Source: Campylobacteraceae bacterium (GTDB lineage: Bacteria; Campylobacterota; Campylobacteria; Campylobacterales; Sulfurospirillaceae). From it: a stretch of 18,537 bases of DNA. Numbering within the stretch: the first letter of the stretch is position 1; each line of letters opens with the position of its first letter. This document shows, one piece after another, positions 1 through 7,535 of the stretch. A program made the position numbers and the translations under genes. A model generated the notes under the pieces. That model did not search any database. It saw nothing but the letters and a program-made list of their open reading frames with translations, and was not told where the DNA came from. The DNA lies in NCBI GenBank assembly GCA_027013265.1, contig JALUXQ010000052.1, positions 1-18,537 on the forward strand, read 5' to 3'.

Positions 1-3
1 CAT
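1..3 (-). CDS. Possible start codon of a further minus-strand gene running off the left edge
   Basis: Reading the minus strand, the first three window bases give ATG. It is preceded by GAAGAGG about six bases upstream, which is a good Shine-Dalgarno match. It lies 27 bases after the stop of the 123-aa gene, so it would be the next member of the same operon. Only one codon is visible, so product and reality of the gene cannot be judged. Confidence 0.3.
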
Positions 4-29
4 GCCAAACCTCTTCGGCAATGGAAAAA

Positions 30-401
30 TTATTGATGTTTGAATTCAAACAATATCCCATCTATACCATTTTTGGCACAAAATTCTATATCTTCTTCAT
101 CTTCTGAAACTAGAAGAATCTTTGCATCGTACATGTATTCATTTGCAATTTTTTGTGCTGTTTGCGAAAATTTATGGTTGACCAGAAGGTAGGATGCTTT
201 TGAAGCTGATGAGAGGACAAGTTCCTTTATAGAGTTTACTCTGACACCAAATGGAAGATTTTGTTCTTTTGCGTATCTGATAATCTCTTTGTCAAAATCA
301 CTCAAAATTATAGAGTTTGGTGTTGTGTTTTTTATCTCATTGATGGTTTTAACAGTACAAAACTCTCTATTTTTGATAAAATCATGACCAAATATCTCCA
401 T
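30..401 (-). CDS. Conserved-looking hypothetical protein, 123 aa
   Basis: I do not recognise this protein. It is acidic/mixed, has no signal peptide or membrane segment, and shows alternating hydrophobic strands and helices (for example SIILSDF, ASYLLVNH, AKILLVSE, IDGILFEF). That pattern fits an alpha/beta fold, but no catalytic motif is visible. An upstream GTG at 417-419 would add six residues. I prefer the ATG at 399-401 because it overlaps the TAA stop of the preceding gene by one base (TAATG) and has AGGA about nine bases upstream. It is the last fully visible gene of the ribA-yigZ-rsmG-PP0621 operon and is probably translationally coupled to its neighbour. Function unknown. Confidence 0.75.
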   Translation of the reverse strand: MEIFGHDFIKNREFCTVKTINEIKNTTPNSIILSDFDKEIIRYAKEQNLPFGVRVNSIKELVLSSASKASYLLVNHKFSQTAQKIANEYMYDAKILLVSEDEEDIEFCAKNGIDGILFEFKHQ

Positions 402-631
402 TATTTTAGTCCTGCACACTCTTTGGAGCAGAAAAATTTTCCATCTTTTATGATGGCTTCGGTTTCACTTATGAAAACTGAGCATTTTGCACACTCTATC
501 ATCGTGTCGCCATCTACCTTTTTCTTTTTTTCTTTTCTCTTTGGTTGCTCCACTTTTCCTCTGCTTGCCTTAAAAAAGAGTGTATAGACTATAAAAACGA
601 CTATTCCAAAAACCAATAACTTAAATATCAT
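401..631 (-). CDS. PP0621-family small membrane-anchored protein with four cysteines
   Basis: A 76-aa protein with one N-terminal membrane segment (about residues 2-20), a very basic linker (28-38, KRKEKKKK) and a small cytoplasmic cysteine cluster, C47-x2-C50 and C68-x3-C72. The spacing suggests a zinc-ribbon-like or treble-clef metal site. This layout matches the PP0621 family, whose role is not established. Its ATG overlaps the stop of rsmG (ATGA) and its stop overlaps the next ATG (TAATG), so it sits inside a coupled operon. The family call is from memory of the cysteine pattern and topology; metal binding is inference. Confidence 0.8.
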   Translation of the reverse strand: MIFKLLVFGIVVFIVYTLFFKASRGKVEQPKRKEKKKKVDGDTMIECAKCSVFISETEAIIKDGKFFCSKECAGLK

Positions 632-1203
632 ATCTCTATATCCTTTAAAAATAGATAGCTTCGATTGCCTCTTTTGTGGATTTGATAACTCTTCAGATTT
701 CTAATCTCTTCCTCCACACTAGAGCCTTTGTAGAAGAGTAGAGTCGTATCTTTTGATATAAAACCATCACATATATTGATAAGTAAATCAGTCTTAGTAA
801 CTGCTCTAGAACAGATCAAATCCACGCTAAATGCTTCAACTTCCTCAACTCTTTGTGAAATTATATCAATATTTTTCAATTTTAGAGAACTTTTCGCCAA
901 ATGCAAGAAAGAACTCTTCTTTTTTATAGGCTCAAACAGAGTAAAGTGTACGCTAGGCAGATACATCCCTAAGAGCAATCCGGGAAATCCTGCTCCACTA
1001 CCTACATCTATGGCACTACTAATTTTTTTATCCATAAAACGGACAGGGTAGATACTATCTTGTATATTTGCTTCTATTTGTTTTTTGTTTTTTGCACCTG
1101 TTATGTTGTGAATTTTATTGTATTTTAGAATCAACTCAGTAAAAATCTCACAATTTTGAGAGAAGTTTTTTGGCTCTTTATAGATAGTTATTTTATCGCT
1201 CAC
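628..1203 (-). CDS. rsmG: 16S rRNA (guanine-527-N7)-methyltransferase RsmG (GidB)
   Basis: RsmG uses S-adenosylmethionine to methylate N7 of G527 in 16S rRNA of the small subunit. The 191-aa length is slightly short but normal for the group. Visible marks are NITG at 33-36, the SAM-binding glycine loop DVGSGAGFPG at 66-75, the acidic FEP at 90-92, the family motif CSRAV at 131-135 and FYKG at 157-160. The start is GTG at 1203-1201: it overlaps the stop of the yigZ gene (GTGA), with AAAGGTG about eight bases upstream. It is followed by the PP0621 gene through an ATGA overlap. In E. coli, loss of this enzyme gives low-level streptomycin resistance (known for the family). Identification is secure. 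Confidence 0.95.
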   Translation of the reverse strand: MSDKITIYKEPKNFSQNCEIFTELILKYNKIHNITGAKNKKQIEANIQDSIYPVRFMDKKISSAIDVGSGAGFPGLLLGMYLPSVHFTLFEPIKKKSSFLHLAKSSLKLKNIDIISQRVEEVEAFSVDLICSRAVTKTDLLINICDGFISKDTTLLFYKGSSVEEEIRNLKSYQIHKRGNRSYLFLKDIEI

Positions 1204-1778
1204 ATACCCACCTTTATCTTGGACATCACAGATGTTTTAAATTTATCGATTTGCTCCACGGTCGCTTGCACAGAGACTTTTACTTCTAAAGTTTTAAACT
1301 CTTTTTCTACCTTTGTTATGCCTAGAAGCTGAAGATTGTACTCTGCTTTACCCAAGTCGCTGTAACTACAAGAGAAAGAAAAATCCTCCTGTTTTTCATA
1401 TTTTATCAGTTTGCACTCGTCAAAAGCTAGATTGACTGCATCACTATAAGCTCTTACTAGCCCACCAGTCCCAAGCTTTATACCTCCAAAATACCTCACT
1501 ACTACAACTGCTACATTGATGAGGTTATGACCTTGGAGTACATGCAAGATAGGTTTCCCAGCTGTTCCTCTTGGCTCTTTATCATCACTACTTCCCTCTA
1601 CGATTTGTTCAAGTTCGTTTAGATAGCGAAAAGCCGTAACAAGATGGCGAGCTTTGGGATGCTCCTCTTTTAGAGTGGCTAGCAACTCGCTAAAGTTGTT
1701 ATAGGGAGATATAAAGGCTATAAATTTTGATTTTTTCTCTTCAAGAGTAGCACTATAGGTTTTATCACATGTCAGCAT
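1200..1778 (-). CDS. yigZ: YigZ/IMPACT family protein (UPF0029)
   Basis: This 192-aa protein has the two family signatures: DDKEPRGTAGKPILHVL at 65-81 and VVVVRYFGGIKLGTGGLVRA at 91-110, both in the N-terminal UPF0029 domain. It is followed by a C-terminal domain of about 70 residues as in bacterial YigZ (DUF1949 type). Eukaryotic IMPACT relatives act in translational stress control; the bacterial role is not firmly known, though ribosome or RNA association is suspected. I use ATG at 1778-1776, two bases after the ribA stop. An in-frame TTG at 1784-1782 overlapping that stop (TTGA) would add two residues and is better spaced from an upstream GGGG, so the exact start is uncertain. Cotranscribed with ribA and rsmG. 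Confidence 0.9.
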   Translation of the reverse strand: MLTCDKTYSATLEEKKSKFIAFISPYNNFSELLATLKEEHPKARHLVTAFRYLNELEQIVEGSSDDKEPRGTAGKPILHVLQGHNLINVAVVVVRYFGGIKLGTGGLVRAYSDAVNLAFDECKLIKYEKQEDFSFSCSYSDLGKAEYNLQLLGITKVEKEFKTLEVKVSVQATVEQIDKFKTSVMSKIKVGM

Positions 1779-1780
1779 AT

Positions 1781-2344
1781 TCAAAGCAGGTGCCCCATCT
1801 CCTCTTTTTTTGTTTTTAGGTACCCTTTGTTGTATTTGTTTGGTTTTGTGATTATAGGAATCCGCTCTGTTATCTCTATGTGTTTGAGACCTTGGAGTTT
1901 TTTTGGATTGTTTGTCAGCAGTTTTATGGAGTCTATCTTGAAGTGGTGCAGTATAATTTCGACCATCTCATAATTTCTTTCATCCGCTTCAAAGCCAAGT
2001 TGATGGTTTGCCTCTACTGTGTCATACCCTGCGTCTTGCAAGGCATAAGCATTTACTTTGTTTAGAAGTCCTATATCTCTGCCTTCTTGTCTTAGATATA
2101 TGATTATTCCACCTTTTTCACCTATAGTTTTTAGTGCAAATTGCAGTTGATCGCCACAGTCACACTTCAGGCTTCCTATGGTGTCACCTGTCAAGCATTC
2201 GCTGTGGATTCTGACTATCGGGGTTTTTTCTAAAGGTTCGTTAAATATCACTAAATGCTCTTTTACCCCTTCTCTAAATGATTGTATTTTAAAGTTCCCA
2301 TATTTTGTCGGAAGATTTGCTACATTTGATATATTGATTCGCAT
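1781..2344 (-). CDS. ribA: GTP cyclohydrolase II (riboflavin synthesis)
   Basis: RibA opens GTP to 2,5-diamino-6-ribosylamino-4-pyrimidinone 5'-phosphate, the first step of riboflavin synthesis, using a catalytic zinc. The 187-aa form shows RIHSECLTGD at 45-54 and zinc ligands C50, C61, C63. It also has YLRQEGRDIGL at 83-93, equivalents of E. coli Y105, D126 and R128 at Y100, D121, R123, the TNNPKK motif at 144-149 and the usual C-terminal MGHLL. It is a stand-alone RibA, not fused to RibB. I chose ATG 2344-2342 rather than ATG 2362-2360 because AAGG lies upstream of the former, the longer form has no Shine-Dalgarno, and homologues begin here. A TATAAT box at 2388-2383 would give a leader of about 32 bases. 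First gene of the minus-strand operon. Confidence 0.95.
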   Translation of the reverse strand: MRINISNVANLPTKYGNFKIQSFREGVKEHLVIFNEPLEKTPIVRIHSECLTGDTIGSLKCDCGDQLQFALKTIGEKGGIIIYLRQEGRDIGLLNKVNAYALQDAGYDTVEANHQLGFEADERNYEMVEIILHHFKIDSIKLLTNNPKKLQGLKHIEITERIPIITKPNKYNKGYLKTKKEEMGHLL

Positions 2345-2375
2345 CTGCTTGTTTACCTTCATGTTAAGGATATTA

Positions 2376-2384
2376 TGGTAAAAT
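2376..2384 (+). promoter_or_regulatory. Extended -10 promoter of the hemB operon
   Basis: TGG followed by TAAAAT (2379-2384) matches an extended -10 (TGnTATAAT type). The predicted start is near 2391, leaving a leader of about 60 bases before hemB. The hexamer shares bases 2383-2384 with the opposing ribA -10, so the two promoters probably cannot both be occupied at once. Confidence 0.5.
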
Positions 2385-2388
2385 TATA
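2383..2388 (-). promoter_or_regulatory. -10 box of the ribA operon promoter
   Basis: On the minus strand the hexamer is a perfect TATAAT. The predicted transcript start is near 2376, giving about 32 bases of leader to the chosen ribA ATG. No clear -35 is seen, as is common in Campylobacterota sigma-70 promoters. It overlaps the divergent hemB -10 by two bases. Confidence 0.6.
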
Positions 2389-2450
2389 CTTTATTACTTG
2401 GTGGAGTAATAATAGTTTAAAGCACATTTTAGCGAATAGAAGGAAAAAGA

Positions 2451-3425
2451 ATGTTTAAAAGATTTAGAAGATTGAGAATTAATAGAAATTTAAGAGATTT
2501 GGTGCAAGAGACAAAATTAAGCAAAGATGACTTTATATATCCTCTATTTGTTAAAAGCGGAACAGGTCTGAAAAAAGAGATAGGCTCCATGCCAGGCGTT
2601 TTTCAGATGAGTATAGACGAGATAGTAAAAGAGTGTCAGGTTTTGAAAGATTTGGGTTTGAACTCTATCATACTTTTTGGTATACCAGATGTAAAAGACA
2701 GCATAGGAAGCGACGCGCTTTGTGAGCATGGGATAGTTGCTAGTGCTATCAAGGCTGTGAAAAAAGAGCATCCAGATATGTTTGTAGTTAGTGATTTATG
2801 TTTTTGTGAGTTTACAGACCATGGGCATTGCGGGATACTCGATATGGAGCATGAAACAGTTGATAATGACGCTACTTTGGAGATTTTGGGAAAACAAGCA
2901 ATTGTGCATGCAAAAGCAGGGGTGGACATGATAGCACCAAGTGGCATGATGGATGGCATGATAACTGCTATAAGAGAGGCACTCGATGGTGAAGGCTTTA
3001 TAAATCTTCCTATCATGAGCTACTCTACAAAATTTGCTAGTGCCTACTATGGGCCATTTCGTGATGTAGCAGAGTCGGCTCCTAGTTTTGGAGATAGAAG
3101 AAGTTATCAAATGAATCCAGCAAACAGAAGAGAGGCGATAGCAGAGTCTGTTGAAGATGAGCTAGAGGGTGCCGATATACTTATGGTAAAACCAGCCCTT
3201 GCATATATGGATATCATAAGAGATGTACGAAATGAGACTACGACTCCACTAGCAGTATATAATGTAAGTGGCGAATACTCAATGCTCAAAAATGCAGGAA
3301 ATGCAGGTTTGATAGATTATGACAGAGTGATGATGGAGACAATGCTTGGTTTTAAGCGAGCAGGAGCAGACATCATCATAAGCTACCACGCAAAAGAGGT
3401 GGCAGCTATATTGGACAAAGGATAA
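2451..3425 (+). CDS. hemB: Delta-aminolevulinic acid dehydratase (porphobilinogen synthase)
   Basis: HemB condenses two 5-aminolevulinate molecules to porphobilinogen in haem synthesis. Length (324 aa) is standard. The metal-binding stretch DLCFCEFTDHGHCG at 115-128 carries C117, C119 and C127, so this is the cysteine-rich, zinc-using type rather than the aspartate-rich magnesium type. The active-site lysines are K194 (STKFASAYYGPFRD, 192-205) and the Schiff-base K247 (MVKPALAYMD, 245-254). The ATG at 2451 has AGGA upstream. It heads the plus-strand operon hemB-argF-DUF2603-hemN-(Fe-S protein); argF begins three bases after its stop. The same operon carries hemN, a later step in the same pathway. 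Confidence 0.97.
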   Translation: MFKRFRRLRINRNLRDLVQETKLSKDDFIYPLFVKSGTGLKKEIGSMPGVFQMSIDEIVKECQVLKDLGLNSIILFGIPDVKDSIGSDALCEHGIVASAIKAVKKEHPDMFVVSDLCFCEFTDHGHCGILDMEHETVDNDATLEILGKQAIVHAKAGVDMIAPSGMMDGMITAIREALDGEGFINLPIMSYSTKFASAYYGPFRDVAESAPSFGDRRSYQMNPANRREAIAESVEDELEGADILMVKPALAYMDIIRDVRNETTTPLAVYNVSGEYSMLKNAGNAGLIDYDRVMMETMLGFKRAGADIIISYHAKEVAAILDKG

Positions 3426-3428
3426 GAT

Positions 3429-4349
3429 GTGCGACATTTTTTATCACTGTATGATTTTACAAAAGAGGAAATTTTAGAGATTATTGATTTGGGCAAAAAA
3501 ATCAAAGAAGAGGCTAAAGTTAAAAACTATATACCGTATTTGCAAGGACAATCTCTTGGGATGTTGTTTGAAAAAAGTAGTACGAGAACTAGAATAAGCT
3601 TTGAAGTAGGGATTCATCAACTTGGCGGTCAAGGACTGTTTCTCTCTTCAAATGATTTGCAATTAGGCAGGGGAGAGCCCATGAAAGACTCTGCTAGGGT
3701 GATAAGTCGCATGGTTGACATGGTGATGATTAGGACATATTCACAAAGTGTGCTAGATGAGTTTGCAGCATACTCAAAAGTACCTATCATCAATGGCTTG
3801 ACAGATAAATACCACCCTGTTCAGCTTTTGGCTGATTATCTAACTATGGTTGAAAATGGTAAAGATAAAAATCCGATAGTTGCATATGTTGGAGATGGAA
3901 ATAACATGACTCACTCTTGGATGATGCTAGCTAGCAAGCTTGGATTTGAGCTTAGAGTTGCTACTCCAAAAGGTTATGAGCCATTGGATGAAATTATCGA
4001 TGATGCAAAGATGTTATGTGAACAAAGTGGTGGAGTTGTAACATATACAAATGACCCAGCCATCGCCGTAAGAGGTGCAGATGTGGTTACGACCGATACT
4101 TGGGTTTCCATGGGTCAAGAAGATGAAAAAGAGAAGAGAGTTGGAGATTTTAAGGGATATATAGTAGACACAGAACTCATGTCAAAAGCCAAAGAAGATG
4201 CGATATTTTTGCACTGTTTGCCAGCTTACAGAGGATACGAAGTGAGTGAAGAGGTAATAGAAAAGTATGCAGATATAGTTTTTGATGAAGCTGAAAACAG
4301 ACTTCATGCCCAAAAAGGTTTAATGGTTTGGTTAGAAAAGAAGAGATAG
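3429..4349 (+). CDS. argF: Ornithine carbamoyltransferase
   Basis: This enzyme makes citrulline from ornithine and carbamoyl phosphate in arginine synthesis. The 306-aa protein has the carbamoyl-phosphate loop STRTR at 51-55, HPVQ at 129-132, DGNNMTHSW at 156-164, the ornithine-binding SMG loop at 227-229 and the catalytic HCLPAYRG at 262-269 with C263. The start must be GTG 3429-3431: the reading frame opens only three bases after the hemB stop, and AAAGGA lies seven bases upstream. Its position inside a haem operon has no obvious biochemical logic but, as I recall, the same hemB-argF order occurs in Campylobacter. A biosynthetic rather than catabolic role is inferred, since no arginine deiminase or carbamate kinase gene is nearby. 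Confidence 0.96.
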   Translation: MRHFLSLYDFTKEEILEIIDLGKKIKEEAKVKNYIPYLQGQSLGMLFEKSSTRTRISFEVGIHQLGGQGLFLSSNDLQLGRGEPMKDSARVISRMVDMVMIRTYSQSVLDEFAAYSKVPIINGLTDKYHPVQLLADYLTMVENGKDKNPIVAYVGDGNNMTHSWMMLASKLGFELRVATPKGYEPLDEIIDDAKMLCEQSGGVVTYTNDPAIAVRGADVVTTDTWVSMGQEDEKEKRVGDFKGYIVDTELMSKAKEDAIFLHCLPAYRGYEVSEEVIEKYADIVFDEAENRLHAQKGLMVWLEKKR

Positions 4350-4351
4350 AT

Positions 4352-4816
4352 ATGTTTGATAAAATAGAAGAGATAAAAGAGTATGTCGGCGATGATGGCA
4401 AAAAGTATGAAACAGTTATAGAGGTCGAAGATACAGATAATCCAGATATAAAAACTCTAAATCTTAAAAGTGGAAGTTGGAGTGGTAAAGAGCCTTGGTT
4501 TGTTATAGATGAAAACCAAAAACTGCACACGATGCTCTCTATAGACTCTATCCATAAACTCATAGAAAATTTTAAGAAACTGCAACAAGACAATTTTGAT
4601 TTGAAGTTGGAGAAGACTATCTTGCAACATGTTCCTATAGACTATCAAGATGTTTGGGTGGTTGCTATGGATGAGATAAAAAAACTAGCTGATAGACATG
4701 GCAACGAAAAGAGCTTAAATGTTGATTTGGAAAAACTCCTAAGAAAGATAAAAAAAGAGCATCCAAACCTCTTCTTAAATTTAAAAGATTTGTTTACAAA
4801 TCAAATCACAGCATAA
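4352..4816 (+). CDS. UPF0763 / DUF2603 family protein
   Basis: A 154-aa soluble, highly charged protein that I match to the UPF0763/DUF2603 family, which as I recall is restricted to Campylobacterota and typically adjoins hemN (in Helicobacter pylori the neighbour of hemN is of this family). No catalytic motif, signal peptide or membrane segment is visible. The middle part (about 69-105) is helical and may form a short coiled coil (SIHKLIENFKKLQQDNFDLK, 67-86), and the C-terminal part is lysine-rich. I start it at ATG 4352, two bases after the argF stop; an in-frame TTG upstream at 4328 lies within argF and is unlikely. Function unknown; its constant company with haem genes suggests, but does not show, a link. 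Confidence 0.85.
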   Translation: MFDKIEEIKEYVGDDGKKYETVIEVEDTDNPDIKTLNLKSGSWSGKEPWFVIDENQKLHTMLSIDSIHKLIENFKKLQQDNFDLKLEKTILQHVPIDYQDVWVVAMDEIKKLADRHGNEKSLNVDLEKLLRKIKKEHPNLFLNLKDLFTNQITA

Positions 4817-4831
4817 AAAAGGACAAATAAG

Positions 4832-6205
4832 ATGATAAATTTCGAAATGTTTTCTAAGTATTCACAGCCAGGACCTAGATATACAAGTTATCCGACGGCT
4901 CCAGAGTTTAGTGAGAGTTTTGATGAAAAATCGTATGTGAATATATTAGAAAACCAAGATGCCAAAAGAGGGCTCTCTTTGTATTTTCATCTGCCTTTTT
5001 GCAGAAGCGCTTGCTACTTTTGTGGATGTAATGTTGTTTTTACAAGTAAAGAGGATAAAAAAGAGAGGTACATCGGCTATCTCGAAAAAGAGCTTGAGAT
5101 TTTATCGCAACATCTTGATACTAATAGAGAAGTTATACAGATGCACTTTGGAGGTGGAACTCCTACATTTTTTGATGCCCCACAGCTGGAAAGAATCATA
5201 AAATTGATACGAAAGTATTTTAAAAATTTTGCAGGCGATGCTGAGATAAGTTGTGAAATTGATCCTAGATTTTTAACAAAAGAGCAGGTGGATGTACTAG
5301 TAGCTGGTGGATTTAATAGAGTCAGTTTTGGCGTGCAGGATTTTAATGATGCTGTGCAAAAAGCGATACATAGGATTCAGCCATTTGAAGTGACCAATAA
5401 TGCTGTGAAGATGGTAAGAGATGCAGGTATAAAGTCGGTAAATATGGATTTGATTTATGGTTTGCCATACCAAAATCTACAAACTTTTAAAAAGACACTC
5501 GAAAAGGCTCTTTTGCTCGATACTGATAGATTTGCAGTTTTTAACTATGCACATGTGCCGTGGATGAAAAAAACGATGCGAAAAATTGATGAAACAACAC
5601 TTCCTACTCCAAGCGAGAAGCTTGAGATTTTAAAATACACCATAGATTATCTGAACTCCAATGGTCTCAGGATGATTGGAATGGATCATTTTGCAAAGCC
5701 AAGTGATGAGCTGTTTTTGGCGATAGATAAGGGTGAACTCCATAGAAATTTTCAAGGATACACCACAAAAGGTGGAGCTGATTTGATAGGAATTGGATTG
5801 ACTAGCATAGGCGAGGGTGTGAAGCATTATGTGCAAAACTTTAAGGATATGAGCTCATATGAAAATGCGATAGACCATGGTAGACTCCCTGTGCACAGAG
5901 GCCTTAGTCTAAGTGATGATGATGTGCTAAGAAAAGCTGTGATTATGGAGCTTATGAGTAACTTCAAGCTTGATATCGCAAGGGTAGAAAGAGAATTTGG
6001 AGTTGATTTTTTTGACTATTTTGAAGATGCCATAGAGGAGCTATCTTCGTTTGTAAACGAAGGACTTGTTCACATAGATAAAGTAGATAAAAAAATCAGC
6101 GTAAATACAACAGGAACACTACTCATAAGAAATATTTCTATGCCTTTTGACGCATATCTAAAAAAGATACCGCAGAGCAAGAGAAGATTTTCAAAGACTG
6201 TTTAG
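4832..6205 (+). CDS. hemN: Oxygen-independent coproporphyrinogen III oxidase
   Basis: HemN is a radical-SAM enzyme that oxidatively decarboxylates coproporphyrinogen III to protoporphyrinogen IX without oxygen. The 457-aa length matches true HemN. It carries the N-terminal PGPRYTSYPTAP motif at 13-24, which marks real HemN rather than the HemW look-alike. The cluster motif C57-x3-C61-x2-C64-x-C66 includes the extra cysteine typical of HemN, with the SAM-binding GGGTPT at 107-112 and VSFGVQDF at 164-171. AAGGA precedes the ATG. The stop (TAG) is immediately followed by the ATG of the iron-sulfur gene, so the two are surely cotranscribed and probably coupled. Together with hemB it supplies haem, needed among others for FrdC downstream. 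Confidence 0.97.
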   Translation: MINFEMFSKYSQPGPRYTSYPTAPEFSESFDEKSYVNILENQDAKRGLSLYFHLPFCRSACYFCGCNVVFTSKEDKKERYIGYLEKELEILSQHLDTNREVIQMHFGGGTPTFFDAPQLERIIKLIRKYFKNFAGDAEISCEIDPRFLTKEQVDVLVAGGFNRVSFGVQDFNDAVQKAIHRIQPFEVTNNAVKMVRDAGIKSVNMDLIYGLPYQNLQTFKKTLEKALLLDTDRFAVFNYAHVPWMKKTMRKIDETTLPTPSEKLEILKYTIDYLNSNGLRMIGMDHFAKPSDELFLAIDKGELHRNFQGYTTKGGADLIGIGLTSIGEGVKHYVQNFKDMSSYENAIDHGRLPVHRGLSLSDDDVLRKAVIMELMSNFKLDIARVEREFGVDFFDYFEDAIEELSSFVNEGLVHIDKVDKKISVNTTGTLLIRNISMPFDAYLKKIPQSKRRFSKTV

Positions 6206-7483
6206 ATGTTTGATTTTAGTGCATCAAGCGATGAATGTATAAAATGTGGAAAGTGCATACCGACTTGCACTATTCATAGTGTAAACAGGGATGAAGTGAC
6301 CTCTCCAAGGGGTTTTTTAGATCTTTTAGGAGCTTATCAAAATGGTAATTTAGAACTAGACAAGAGTGCTAAAGATATCTTTGAGAGCTGTTTTTTATGC
6401 ACAAATTGTGTAGATATCTGCCCAAATGACTTGCCAGTAGATATGGTGATAGAGCAAGTAAGGGATGATATACGAAAAAAGTATGGTTTAGCTTGGTACA
6501 AAAAGCTCTTCTTTTGGCTTTTAAGACACAGAAGAGTGATGGATTTATTGGCAAAATTAGGCTATGTTTTTCAGACATGTGGTTTTAAGATTCACGAACA
6601 ACAGAGTTCAATGGAACCAAGATTTTCACTGCCAATCATAAAAAAAGACAGACTACTCCCTAGTGCGAAATCAAAAAGTTTTCTAAATTCACACCCTGAT
6701 GTTATAAAAAATGGCGGAAAAGGGAAAGTGGGTATATTTATAGGGTGCTTGGCAAACTATACATATACAGATATAGGAAAAGCACTGCTAGAGATATTAG
6801 AAGTTTTGCAGATTGATGCCTATCTTATCAAACAACAGCTTTGCTGTGGTGCGCCTGCGTATTTTACAGGAGATTTTGATACTGTGGATTATCTAGCAAA
6901 ACACAATATAGAGTATATGGAGAGCTTTATGGATGAGCTTGATGCGGTTATCATCCCTGAGGCAACTTGTAGTGCTATGGTAAAAGTTGATTATGCTCAC
7001 TTCTTTCACGATTCCAAGGAGTGGAAGAGTAGGGCCCAAAGGTTGGCACCAAAAATCTATATGGCGACTGAATATCTTGAAAAATGCACAAATTTAAAAG
7101 AGATTTTAGCCTCTAAAAAACATAAAATGGACAAGCTTGTTACATATCATGACCCTTGCCATGCAAGAAAAATGCAAGGCATCTACAAAGAGCCAAGAGA
7201 GCTTATAAGTCAAAACTATATGATAAAAGAGATGAGTGATTCAAATCGTTGTTGTGGTTTTGGAGGAGTGACGATTCAAACTGAAAAGTATCACTTGGCA
7301 AAGGCCGCTGGCATGCCAAAGGCTGCTATGATCAAAGAGAGTAGAGCCGATATAGTCAGTGCAGAGTGCAGCGCTTGCAGAATGCAGATAACAAATTCAC
7401 TTTTTCAAGACAATGCACAAGATATAATCTTTAAAAATCCGATAGAGTTGATTGCACATGCACTAAAAGAGAAAAAAGAATAA
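6206..7483 (+). CDS. GlpC/GlcF-like (Fe-S)-binding protein with two CCG domains
   Basis: A 425-aa electron-transfer protein. The N-terminal part holds two [4Fe-4S] motifs: C11, C14, C17, C21 and C62, C65, C68, C72. The rest holds two cysteine-rich CCG domains of the heterodisulfide-reductase/GlpC/LutA type: GC at 180-181 with QLCCGAP at 211-217, then HDPCH at 315-319 with CCGFGG at 349-354, plus C388 and C391. No membrane segment is clear. Relatives carry electrons for glycerol-3-phosphate, lactate or glycolate dehydrogenases, and the H. pylori neighbour of hemN is labelled glpC. No such dehydrogenase is nearby here, so I give no symbol. The zero-base gap after hemN suggests a link with that enzyme's electron supply or removal, which is inference. 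Confidence 0.85.
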   Translation: MFDFSASSDECIKCGKCIPTCTIHSVNRDEVTSPRGFLDLLGAYQNGNLELDKSAKDIFESCFLCTNCVDICPNDLPVDMVIEQVRDDIRKKYGLAWYKKLFFWLLRHRRVMDLLAKLGYVFQTCGFKIHEQQSSMEPRFSLPIIKKDRLLPSAKSKSFLNSHPDVIKNGGKGKVGIFIGCLANYTYTDIGKALLEILEVLQIDAYLIKQQLCCGAPAYFTGDFDTVDYLAKHNIEYMESFMDELDAVIIPEATCSAMVKVDYAHFFHDSKEWKSRAQRLAPKIYMATEYLEKCTNLKEILASKKHKMDKLVTYHDPCHARKMQGIYKEPRELISQNYMIKEMSDSNRCCGFGGVTIQTEKYHLAKAAGMPKAAMIKESRADIVSAECSACRMQITNSLFQDNAQDIIFKNPIELIAHALKEKKE

Positions 7484-7498
7484 CCATTTATATTTGCA

Positions 7499-7507
7499 TG
7501 TTACAAT
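7499..7507 (+). promoter_or_regulatory. Extended -10 promoter of lgt
   Basis: TGT followed by TACAAT (7502-7507) is a good extended -10. The predicted start is near 7514, about 22 bases before the lgt ATG at 7536, with AAGAGAG as a moderate ribosome site. It lies in the 52-bp gap after the iron-sulfur gene, so lgt can be transcribed separately from the haem operon. Confidence 0.6.
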
Positions 7508-7535
7508 ACTGCCAATTTAAACAAAAGAGAGTATT

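Noticed and set aside
261..587. Open frame of 108 aa on the plus strand
   Set aside because: It lies opposite the unknown 123-aa and PP0621 genes, has no family features and no ribosome site; a shadow frame.
2636..3016. Long minus-strand open frames inside hemB (also 2544-2771, 2796-3110)
   Set aside because: They are antisense to a clearly coding hemB with all active-site residues; low-complexity antisense composition.
4177..4593. 138-aa minus-strand open frame across argF and DUF2603
   Set aside because: Serine/phenylalanine-rich antisense product of two overlapping, well-supported plus-strand genes.
6206..7483. Naming the Fe-S protein glpC
   Set aside because: No glpA, glpB or other dehydrogenase gene is near; the domain layout is shared by GlpC, GlcF and LutA relatives, so a specific symbol is not supported.
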